Shown here piece by piece: positions 5,706 through 12,071 of a stretch of 12,071 nucleotides of DNA. The stretch lies in contig DMQW01000238.1 in NCBI GenBank assembly GCA_003455565.1, positions 1 to 12,071 of the forward strand, given 5' to 3'. The DNA is from Limisphaerales bacterium. Its GTDB lineage: Bacteria > Verrucomicrobiota > Verrucomicrobiia > Limisphaerales > UBA11358. Every line of letters begins with the position of its first letter. Position 1 is the first letter of the stretch. A model generated the notes under the pieces. That model made no database searches, was not told the origin of the DNA, and was given only the letters and a program-made list of their open reading frames with translations. The position numbers were made by a program, and so were the translations under genes.

Positions 5706-7622
5706 TCATTTTCCGAGGACGAAATAGAGCAAAAGCGCCACGCCCAGCACGAACAGGAAGGCGTAGGTCTGGAGGTTGCCGGTTTGCGCGAGACGCAGCG
5801 CGCGGCCGGTCAAATCCGTGCCGCCGCGAACCAAGCCGATGCACGCGCCTTCGATAATCCAGCGGTCAATCCAATCTGCCACCGCCGCGATGAAATCGTG
5901 CGCGCGAATGACGGTGGCTTCGTAAAGTTCGTCGAAGTAAAAACGATTTTTCATCGCCGTCGCCAGACCGCCGAGTTTCGCGGGCAACGGATCGGTCGCG
6001 GCATTTTTGTAAAGTGTGAATGCCGCGAACAAACCGACGGCTACTGCGCTAATACCGAGGAGCATCGGGAAAATGTTGTGCAGCGGTTCGAGTGCTTGTT
6101 GTGCTACTGAAAGGGGCTCGTGTTCGACGAAAAATTGCGAGCCATAGTTGTTGGTGATGCCGATGAAACCGCCGATTACTGCGAATACCGCGAGCGCGAT
6201 GAGCGGCAAAGTCATCACCTTCGGCGATTCGTGCGCGTGCTTGGCCTTCTCCGTCCGTGCTTCGCCAAGGAACGCGACGAAGAAAAGGCGGAACATGTAA
6301 AACGTCGTCAGCGCGGCAACGAACACAGCAACGGCAAAGAGTAGATAATTTTTAGTATTCAGCGCCTGTGCGAGAATGGAGTCTTTCGAGTAAAAACCGC
6401 TGAACGGCGGCACACCGCTCAAGGCCAGCGTGCCGATGATGAACGTCCAGAACGTAACGGGCATTTTCTTTTTCAGTCCGCCCATTTTCCAGATGTCCTG
6501 TTCTTCGTGCAGTCCGTGGATGACGGAGCCGGCACCGAGGAACAGCAGCGCCTTGAAAAATGCGTGCGTCGTCAAATGGAACATCGCGGGCGTCGGACCG
6601 CTCAAGCCGACGGCCATGACCATGTAGCCGAGCTGCGACAGCGTCGAGTAGGCGAGAATGCGCTTGATGTCGTTTTGCTGGACGGCGATGAGGGCGGCGA
6701 GCAGCGCGGTGAAACCGCCGATATAGGCGATGACGTGGAGCGCGTCGGCATTGAGCAAAAACAAAACGCGGCAGAGCATGTAAACACCCGCAGCCACCAT
6801 CGTCGCGGCGTGGATCAAGGCGGACACGGGCGTCGGGCCTTCCATCGCGTCCGGCAGCCAGACGTGCAGCGGGAATTGAGCGGATTTGCCGACTGCGCCG
6901 CAGAAAAGTAGCAGACCAATGATGGTCATATTCATGTCAAAAGAAAAATCGCCAAGCGGAAAGCGCGTTAGGAAAAATCCGATAGTATTTGCTGAATTTT
7001 TGTGTTCGATTATCCGGTCTTGTAGCGCAGAAAAATTCAGCGAACCGAGAAAAGCCCAGACAGCCAGAATTCCGAGCAGAAATCCGAAGTCGCCGAGGCG
7101 GTTGGTGATGAACGCTTTTTTCGCGGCGTCGCCGGCGCTGGGTTTTTCAAACCAGAATCCGATGAGCAGGTAGCTGGAAACGCCGACGAGTTCCCAGAAA
7201 ATGAACATCATCAAAAAATTGTTTGCGAGCACGACGCCGAGCATCGAGAACGTGAAAAGGCTCATGAACGCGAAGAAGCGAGCCATGCCCTTGTCTTCGT
7301 GCATATAGCCGAAGGAATAAATATGAATCGCGCCGCCGACGCCGGTGACGATGAGCAGCATCATCAGGCTCAAGGCGTCGAGCTTCAACCCGAAGTCAAT
7401 TTGCAGTCCGCCGATGGAAAGCCAATTAACGGCGGTTTCGGAAACGGCCGGATGAAAACCGTTCGCGCCGATGAAGGCAATGGTCAGGATGAAGCCGGTG
7501 ACAATTGCACCAATGGAGATGAGCGCGCTGGTCGTGCGACAACGCAAAGTGAAAAGCGTTATCACTGTCGCTGCGAGCAGCGGCAGGAACAAGATTATCC
7601 AAGGCAGAACTTCTAATTTCAT
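5706..7622 (-). CDS. nuoL: NADH-quinone oxidoreductase subunit L
   Basis: This is the distal antiporter-like proton-pumping subunit of complex I, with a long lateral helix along the membrane arm. The protein has 638 residues from Met at 7622 (E. coli about 613), with about 16 hydrophobic segments. Conserved residues: E144 in 'FWELVGVSSYLLIGFW', the 'NRLGDFGF' motif (174-181), K246 and D258 in 'GKSAQFPLHVWLPDAMEG', and K413-D414 in 'GFYSKDSIL'. The C-terminal part 'YFDELYEATVIRAHDF' leads into the amphipathic helix and a last membrane segment. The frame is open back to an ATG at 7652, but those ten extra residues (starting MDVGCWM) come from a tandem repeat, so Met at 7622 ('MKLEVLPWIIL') is preferred. 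Repeats flank the gene on both sides. Confidence 0.96.
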   Translation of the reverse strand: MKLEVLPWIILFLPLLAATVITLFTLRCRTTSALISIGAIVTGFILTIAFIGANGFHPAVSETAVNWLSIGGLQIDFGLKLDALSLMMLLIVTGVGGAIHIYSFGYMHEDKGMARFFAFMSLFTFSMLGVVLANNFLMMFIFWELVGVSSYLLIGFWFEKPSAGDAAKKAFITNRLGDFGFLLGILAVWAFLGSLNFSALQDRIIEHKNSANTIGFFLTRFPLGDFSFDMNMTIIGLLLFCGAVGKSAQFPLHVWLPDAMEGPTPVSALIHAATMVAAGVYMLCRVLFLLNADALHVIAYIGGFTALLAALIAVQQNDIKRILAYSTLSQLGYMVMAVGLSGPTPAMFHLTTHAFFKALLFLGAGSVIHGLHEEQDIWKMGGLKKKMPVTFWTFIIGTLALSGVPPFSGFYSKDSILAQALNTKNYLLFAVAVFVAALTTFYMFRLFFVAFLGEARTEKAKHAHESPKVMTLPLIALAVFAVIGGFIGITNNYGSQFFVEHEPLSVAQQALEPLHNIFPMLLGISAVAVGLFAAFTLYKNAATDPLPAKLGGLATAMKNRFYFDELYEATVIRAHDFIAAVADWIDRWIIEGACIGLVRGGTDLTGRALRLAQTGNLQTYAFLFVLGVALLLYFVLGK

Positions 7623-7629
7623 TGGTTGA

Positions 7630-7721
7630 AACATCCAACAGCCAACATCCAACAGCCAACATCGAAGGCAGCCGCGCGCCGGACATTGGATGTTTGGCGT
7701 TGGCTGTTGGCTGTTGGCTGT
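7630..7721. repeat. Inverted arms of tandem repeats in the nuoK-nuoL gap
   Basis: The left arm contains a 14-bp unit catccaacagccaa twice in tandem (7632-7645, 7646-7659) plus a partial third copy. The right arm contains the 7-mer gttggct three times in tandem (7699-7719). The two arms are imperfect reverse complements over roughly 33 bp (7630-7663 against about 7687-7721), separated by a G/C-rich centre, so the transcript can fold into one long hairpin. It fills the 111-bp gap between nuoK and nuoL; no gene is seen. A T6 run (7721-7726) borders the right arm on the plus strand only, so it is not a terminator for the nuo mRNA. Confidence 0.75.
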
Positions 7722-7733
7722 TTTTTCATTTCT

Positions 7734-8039
7734 TCAAAGTTTCATCGAGGTCAGGTCTTCGACGTGCGCGGACTGGCGTTTGCGGTAAAGCGCCACGATG
7801 AGCGCGAGGCCGACCGCCACTTCCGCCGCCGCCACGGTGATGATGAAAAACACCAGCACCTGGCCGTCGAGCTTGTTGTTGAACCGCGAAAAAGAGACGA
7901 GCGCGAGGTTGGCCGCGTTGAGCATCAGCTCCAGCGACATGTAAATCACCAGCAGGTTGCGCCGCATGATGACGCCGAGCAGTCCCAAGCTGAAGAGCAT
8001 GAAGCTCACGACAAGATAATGTTGGAGTCCGACGTGCAT
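7734..8039 (-). CDS. nuoK: NADH-quinone oxidoreductase subunit K
   Basis: This small membrane subunit of complex I links the quinone module to the antiporter-like subunits. Its 101 residues are the normal family length, with three hydrophobic helices (about 5-24, 29-49, 61-85). The two family glutamates that carry the proton-transfer path are present: E37 in 'MSLELMLNAANL' and E73 in 'AAAEVAVGLAL'. The start follows the nuoJ stop by one base (TAA-T-ATG), implying translational coupling. It is the last tightly packed gene before the repeat-filled stretch. Confidence 0.96.
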   Translation of the reverse strand: MHVGLQHYLVVSFMLFSLGLLGVIMRRNLLVIYMSLELMLNAANLALVSFSRFNNKLDGQVLVFFIITVAAAEVAVGLALIVALYRKRQSAHVEDLTSMKL

Positions 8040-8040
8040 A

Positions 8041-8574
8041 TTATTCCAATTTCTTTTTGCTCAAGAGAATCACGCCGATCATCGCCACGAGCAGCAGCAC
8101 GGAGACGATTTCAAATGGCAGCGTGTATTGCGTGAATAACAGTTTGCCGAGCGCGTAGGTTTCGCCTTCGAGCGTAGGCTCGGTGGCGTTTGGTTTGATG
8201 GACGTCAGCGATTTCACAAAGATGGTGACGATGGCGCCGACGGAAATCAGTCCGCCGACGAGGCCGAATAATTTTATTTTGCGGCGCTGTTCTTCCTTCA
8301 AGTCGAGCAGCATGATGACGAACAGGAACAGCACCATGACCGCGCCGGCATAGACGAGGATCTGCACCGCCGCGAGGAAGAACGCGTGCAGCAGCACGAA
8401 CAGCCCGGCCATCGAGATGATGGTCAGCACCAGAAACATCGCGCTGGTGACAGGACTGCGGCTGAACGGATTCGCGACGACGAGGACGCCGCACAGCAGC
8501 GTCAGCGCCGCGAAGACGTAAAATAAAATGTCCGTGACTGCGCCGCCGCTGATCAAATTGTTGATGGCTTCCAT
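8041..8574 (-). CDS. nuoJ: NADH-quinone oxidoreductase subunit J
   Basis: This membrane subunit of the complex I core is involved in the conformational link between quinone reduction and proton pumping. It has 177 residues (E. coli 184) and about five hydrophobic helices. The family signature of TM3, 'VYAGAVMVLFLFVIML' (74-89), is intact, including the Tyr and Gly region where the helix forms a pi-bulge. A soluble loop (about 92-100, 'KEEQRRK') and a basic C-terminus ('SKKKLE') follow. Six bases separate it from the nuoI stop, and one base from the nuoK start. Confidence 0.95.
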   Translation of the reverse strand: MEAINNLISGGAVTDILFYVFAALTLLCGVLVVANPFSRSPVTSAMFLVLTIISMAGLFVLLHAFFLAAVQILVYAGAVMVLFLFVIMLLDLKEEQRRKIKLFGLVGGLISVGAIVTIFVKSLTSIKPNATEPTLEGETYALGKLLFTQYTLPFEIVSVLLLVAMIGVILLSKKKLE

Positions 8575-8580
8575 TGCTGA

Positions 8581-9134
<554 letters not shown>

Positions 9135-9138
<4 letters not shown>

Positions 9139-9428
9139 GCTAAAGCCGTTTCGTGTTTGCGTTGCTGTTTGACAAATTCAATGGACGGTTTCCCCAACGC
9201 CAGTCCCGACGCGCTCAAATCCTCGTCCACGTCCGGCCAATGGACGCCATAGCCGCGCCCCAAAAGTTCGTAATGGTCGCGCTGCGCCTGCGTGGCCTTG
9301 AACAGGCGCGGAAACCATTGCAACGGCAGTTCCACGGAGCGGCCGTCGTCAAAGTCCGCCCGCAGCGTGTCCGCTGTGCTGCTGATGCGCGTCACGCGGA
9401 TGTCATTCAAAGTATTCATGCCAGGCAT
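9135..9428 (-). CDS. DUF2442-family small protein inside the nuo operon
   Basis: The 97-residue protein has the DUF2442 layout: an early beta-rich part with 'LRADFDDGRSVELPL' (22-36), then the hallmark 'HWPDVDEDLSASGL' (63-76). Such proteins have no known enzymatic residues; members are often found beside DUF4160 genes and have been thought of as possible antitoxin or DNA-binding partners, which is not proven. It overlaps the DUF4160 gene by 26 bp when started at 9428; Met at 9419 is an alternative, giving a 17-bp overlap. Its stop overlaps the nuoI start by four bases. It has no evident link with NADH oxidation, so it looks like a passenger in the operon. Family assignment is from memory of the consensus. 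Confidence 0.8.
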
Positions 9429-9636
9429 TCAAAAGTTTCTGCCGATGCTCGCGCAGGAGGTCGTAAATTTCATTAAGCTCAGGCCGCGAAAAACCGGCGT
9501 CCTTCGCGAGCTGCAACGGCTCCAGCCAGAATTTGGCCGCGTTGCCGTTCTTGTCAACGTGGACGTGCGGCGGCTCGTCGCCGTCGGCGCTGAAAAAGCC
9601 GATGCGATAACCTTTGATTCGCAAAATTGTTGGCAT
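9403..9636 (-). CDS. DUF4160-family small protein inside the nuo operon
   Basis: The 77-residue protein starts 'MPTILRIKGYRIGFFS' and carries the family hallmarks 'EPPHVHV' (21-27), 'AKFWLEP' (34-40) and 'LLNAWHEYF' (68-76). These are full-length, well-conserved DUF4160 features, with two histidines in the PPHVHV segment that could be functional. The biochemical role is unknown. DUF4160 genes commonly sit next to DUF2442 genes in a toxin-antitoxin-like two-gene layout. Here it starts seven bases after the nuoH stop and overlaps the DUF2442 gene, so it is transcribed with nuo. No Shine-Dalgarno is seen. Confidence 0.88.
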   Translation of the reverse strand: MPTILRIKGYRIGFFSADGDEPPHVHVDKNGNAAKFWLEPLQLAKDAGFSRPELNEIYDLLREHRQKLLNAWHEYFE

Positions 9637-9643
9637 TGCCCGG

Positions 9644-10708
9644 TCATTTTGTCGTCATCCACAACCAAATTGCCGTCACTAAAATGTTCACCAACGCGAG
9701 CGGCAAGAACCGTCGCCAGCCCAGGTCCATCAACTGGTCGTAACGGAAACGCGGGAACATCCAGCGCACCCAGATGAACACCACCATGAAAAACAGCATC
9801 TTCGCGATGAAAACCAAAATGTGCGCGATGCCCATTCCGAGCGTCGTCGCCGCATGATCCAGTCCCCAGAACGGCAGCGTCCAGCCGCCGAAAAACAGCG
9901 TCACCATCATGGCTGACGAAGCAATCATGTTCGAGTATTCCGCGAGGAAAAACAGCGCGAATTTCATGGAGCTGTATTCCACGTTGTAGCCGCCGGCCAG
10001 TTCCTGCTCGGCCTCCGGCAAATCGAACGGCATACGATTCGTCTCCGCAAACGCCGCGACGAGAAAAATCACGAACGACACCGGCGCATACAGCACCAGC
10101 CAGCCGTGCGCGGACTGCCAGCCGATGATCTGGGTCAGATTCAGATTGCCCGCGATGAGCAGCACGGGAATCACCGACATGCCCATCGAAATTTCATACG
10201 AAATCATCTGCGCGCTCGAACGGATGCCGCCGAACATCGGATACTTCGAGTTCGCCGCGTAGCCCGCGAGGACAATTCCATAAACGCCCAGCGACACGAT
10301 GCCGAAGGTGTAGAGGATGCCGACGTTCAAGTCCGCGATGACCATTTTCTGCGCGCCGAGCTGGGAGCCAAACGGAATCACCGCCACCGCCAGCAGCGCG
10401 GGCACCATCGCCACCGCCGGGGCGAGCCAGAAATAAACCTTCCGCACGCCCGCCGGCATGAAGTCCTCCTTCAAAAGCGACTTCAACCCGTCGGCCAGCG
10501 GCTGGAAAAATCCGAGCCGCGTCAGGAACGGCCCGACGACGGGAATGTATTTCACGAATGGCGGTGCGCAGCGGTTCGGCCCGACGCGGTCCTGAATCCA
10601 CGCCGCGATTTTGCGCTCGGCCAGAACGGAGTAGGCCACCATGGTCAGCAATATGCCGATGACCACGGCGATTTTGACCGCGCTGAAAATGATGAAATTC
10701 CAGTCCAT
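9644..10708 (-). CDS. nuoH: NADH-quinone oxidoreductase subunit H
   Basis: This membrane subunit anchors the peripheral arm and forms much of the quinone chamber and the entry to the proton path. It has 354 residues (E. coli 325), with about eight hydrophobic helices. Family motifs in order: 'AERKIAAWIQDRVGPNR' (30-46), 'QPLADGLKSLLKED' (69-82), 'RSSAQMISYE' (163-172), 'AETNRMPFDLPEAEQELAGG' (221-240) with the acidic cluster of the E-channel, and 'RWMFPRFRYDQLMDLGW' near the C-terminus. The start is one base after the nuoG stop. Downstream, two foreign-looking small genes separate it from nuoI. Confidence 0.97.
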   Translation of the reverse strand: MDWNFIIFSAVKIAVVIGILLTMVAYSVLAERKIAAWIQDRVGPNRCAPPFVKYIPVVGPFLTRLGFFQPLADGLKSLLKEDFMPAGVRKVYFWLAPAVAMVPALLAVAVIPFGSQLGAQKMVIADLNVGILYTFGIVSLGVYGIVLAGYAANSKYPMFGGIRSSAQMISYEISMGMSVIPVLLIAGNLNLTQIIGWQSAHGWLVLYAPVSFVIFLVAAFAETNRMPFDLPEAEQELAGGYNVEYSSMKFALFFLAEYSNMIASSAMMVTLFFGGWTLPFWGLDHAATTLGMGIAHILVFIAKMLFFMVVFIWVRWMFPRFRYDQLMDLGWRRFLPLALVNILVTAIWLWMTTK

Positions 10709-10709
10709 T

Positions 10710-12071
10710 TTAGATTTGCACTGTTACGCCGGTGTCGCCGAGGGCTTGCCACGTCAAACCGTTGAACGCGGACACATCCTCCGCCATTTGATTGAACAGA
10801 CCTTCAATCGTCACAAAACCGTTTTGACCAGTCACGTTGTGAACGAGGTCATGCAAAAATTCCCACTCGGCACGCGCGTCGCCGGGTGCTTCGACGGCCT
10901 TCATAAATTTTTGAACGCGGCCTTTGGTGTTTGTGAACGTGCCGCGCTTTTCCGCGTGCGCACAGCCGGGCAAAACGTAATGTGCCAGCTTCGTCGTCGC
11001 GTTCGGCAAAATGTCGCTGACGATGAGCGTCTCCAGCTTGCCAAGCAAATCCGCGCCGATGCCGTGCTTCGTCACGTCTTCGCCGAAAACGATGAGCGTC
11101 TTGATTTTGCCGCTCGAAATTCCGTTCGCGATCTGCGGCAGATTCGTGCCGATTTCGGTGAAACAAATTCCCGTCAAACGCGCGCCGTTTGTGTTCGGAT
11201 TTTTGTCCGCGCTGACGAGCAGCTTGTCGCCTTCGCCAAAACGCGCGACCGAATCGCTGACCGCGCCAAGTTTTGATTTAAGTTTGCCGAGCAACCAAAG
11301 TTCTTCATTCGTCTGACGAGCAGAAGCCACAACCGCGACGGAACCTGCCGGAGTTTTTTTCAGCTTGTCGGAAATTTCGTTGAGCGCCGCCGTCCAAGTG
11401 GATTTCTGGCCGCGCACCAAAACATCTTTCAAACGGTCGGCATGACCAATCCACTTGTAATTCAAACGACCGGCATCGCACATCCACGGACCATTGACGC
11501 CGTTGTTTTCGCGCGGCGTGTAACGGTAGATTTTTTCCTCGCGCGAGCCGATGAGAATGCTGCAACCCGTCGCGCAGCTCGTGCAGACGCTCTTGGTTTC
11601 CTTGAGGAACCAGACGCGCATCTTGAAACGAAAATCTTTCGATGTCAGCGCGCCGACCGGGCAGATATCCACCGTGTTGAGCGTGTAATTGTTGTCGAAC
11701 GGTTTGCCGGGATAATGCGTGAGCGTGCTGTAACTGCCGCGGTTGATGAAGCCGAGCGCGTCGTCGCCGGCGATGTCGCGCGTGAACCGGATGCAGCGCG
11801 AGCACAGGATGCAACGTTCCGCATCGAGCATGATGCGCGGCCCGAGGTCAACGGCCTTCGGCTTGTGAACCTTCGCCTCGACGAAGCGGCCCGCGCTCTG
11901 GCCATAGTCCACGGAGTATTCCTGCAATTTACATTCGCCGGCCTCGTCGCAGATCGGGCAATCGAGCGGATGATTGATGAGCAGAAACTCAAGCACGCCC
12001 TCGCGCATTTGTTTCACTCCGGGCGTCGTCGTGTAAATTTCCATTCCCGGCGAAATCGGCGTCGCGCAGGC
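10710..12071 (-). CDS. nuoG: NADH-quinone oxidoreductase subunit G, short form (5' partial)
   Basis: This is the Fe-S subunit of the NADH-oxidising module. The frame is open to the window edge; the first visible residues 'ACATPISPG' include the last cysteine of the N-terminal [2Fe-2S] cluster, so about 65 residues lie outside. The internal Met at 12044 is not the start. Motifs in order: N5 ligands H-x3-C-x2-C-x5-C in 'HPLDCPICDEAGEC'; N4 ligands in 'CILCSRCIRFTRD' plus 'DICPVGAL' (C-x2-C-x2-C-x43-C); and an N7-type set 'CTSCATGC' plus 'MCDAGR'. The molybdopterin-oxidoreductase-like part after it is only about 250 residues. A total of about 520 residues is expected, against about 900 in E. coli. 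It is followed by nuoH after one base. Confidence 0.95.
   Translation of the reverse strand, partial: ACATPISPGMEIYTTTPGVKQMREGVLEFLLINHPLDCPICDEAGECKLQEYSVDYGQSAGRFVEAKVHKPKAVDLGPRIMLDAERCILCSRCIRFTRDIAGDDALGFINRGSYSTLTHYPGKPFDNNYTLNTVDICPVGALTSKDFRFKMRVWFLKETKSVCTSCATGCSILIGSREEKIYRYTPRENNGVNGPWMCDAGRLNYKWIGHADRLKDVLVRGQKSTWTAALNEISDKLKKTPAGSVAVVASARQTNEELWLLGKLKSKLGAVSDSVARFGEGDKLLVSADKNPNTNGARLTGICFTEIGTNLPQIANGISSGKIKTLIVFGEDVTKHGIGADLLGKLETLIVSDILPNATTKLAHYVLPGCAHAEKRGTFTNTKGRVQKFMKAVEAPGDARAEWEFLHDLVHNVTGQNGFVTIEGLFNQMAEDVSAFNGLTWQALGDTGVTVQI

Noticed and set aside
7623..7652. ATG at 7652 as the nuoL start.
   Set aside because: The ten extra residues come from the tandem repeat; the hydrophobic first helix of NuoL starts right after Met at 7622.
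7630..7721. Repeat cluster considered as a CRISPR array.
   Set aside because: Units are only 7-14 bp, in direct tandem without spacers, and in inverted arms; no cas gene is nearby.
10106..10765. 219-codon open frame on the plus strand opposite nuoH.
   Set aside because: Antisense shadow of nuoH, Arg/His-rich, no motif and no plausible start signal.

Overview
The window is a chromosomal housekeeping region dominated by the distal part of a respiratory complex I (NADH:quinone oxidoreductase, nuo) operon on the minus strand. The moderately high G+C, the gene style, the almost complete absence of Shine-Dalgarno sequences, and the many short palindromic repeats (GTAG-headed hairpins, 'ctttgcg' repeats, 'ttggctgttgg' repeats) suggest a soil or freshwater Verrucomicrobiota-like bacterium. 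That assignment is inference from recollected repeat and protein style; no marker gene here proves it.

Layout from left to right: (1) 1-512 (+), the C-terminal ATPase half of a sensor histidine kinase cut by the window edge. (2) 588-821 (-), a small [4Fe-4S] ferredoxin, convergent with the kinase and sharing a hairpin terminator at 534-565. (3) 941-2359 (+), pyruvate kinase, divergent from the ferredoxin. (4) 2377-2409, a strong bidirectional terminator that ends both pyk and the nuo operon. (5) 2427-12071 (-), the nuo genes, read from right to left as nuoG (partial), nuoH, a DUF4160 gene, a DUF2442 gene, nuoI, nuoJ, nuoK, nuoL, nuoM, nuoN.

The nuo products form one machine. NuoG and NuoI carry Fe-S clusters that pass electrons from NADH towards quinone. 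NuoH lines the quinone chamber. NuoJ and NuoK connect to the membrane arm, and NuoL, NuoM and NuoN are the antiporter-like proton-pumping subunits. From nuoG to nuoK the genes are packed with gaps of 1-7 bp or overlaps. The K-L and L-M gaps and the 3' end of nuoM are each occupied by a different family of inverted or tandem repeats.

The most notable points are: a two-gene cassette (DUF4160 + DUF2442, often neighbours and toxin-antitoxin-like in layout) spliced between nuoH and nuoI and coupled to nuoI by an ATGA overlap; a NuoM that lacks the otherwise near-universal TM7 lysine; a REP-type hairpin doublet with compensatory stem changes that has become the C-terminal tail of NuoM; a 148-bp nested palindromic element between nuoL and nuoM; a shortened NuoG that keeps an N7-type cysteine motif; and a pyruvate kinase with an atypical K+-site signature. 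I see no CRISPR array, rRNA, tRNA, transposase or integrase.
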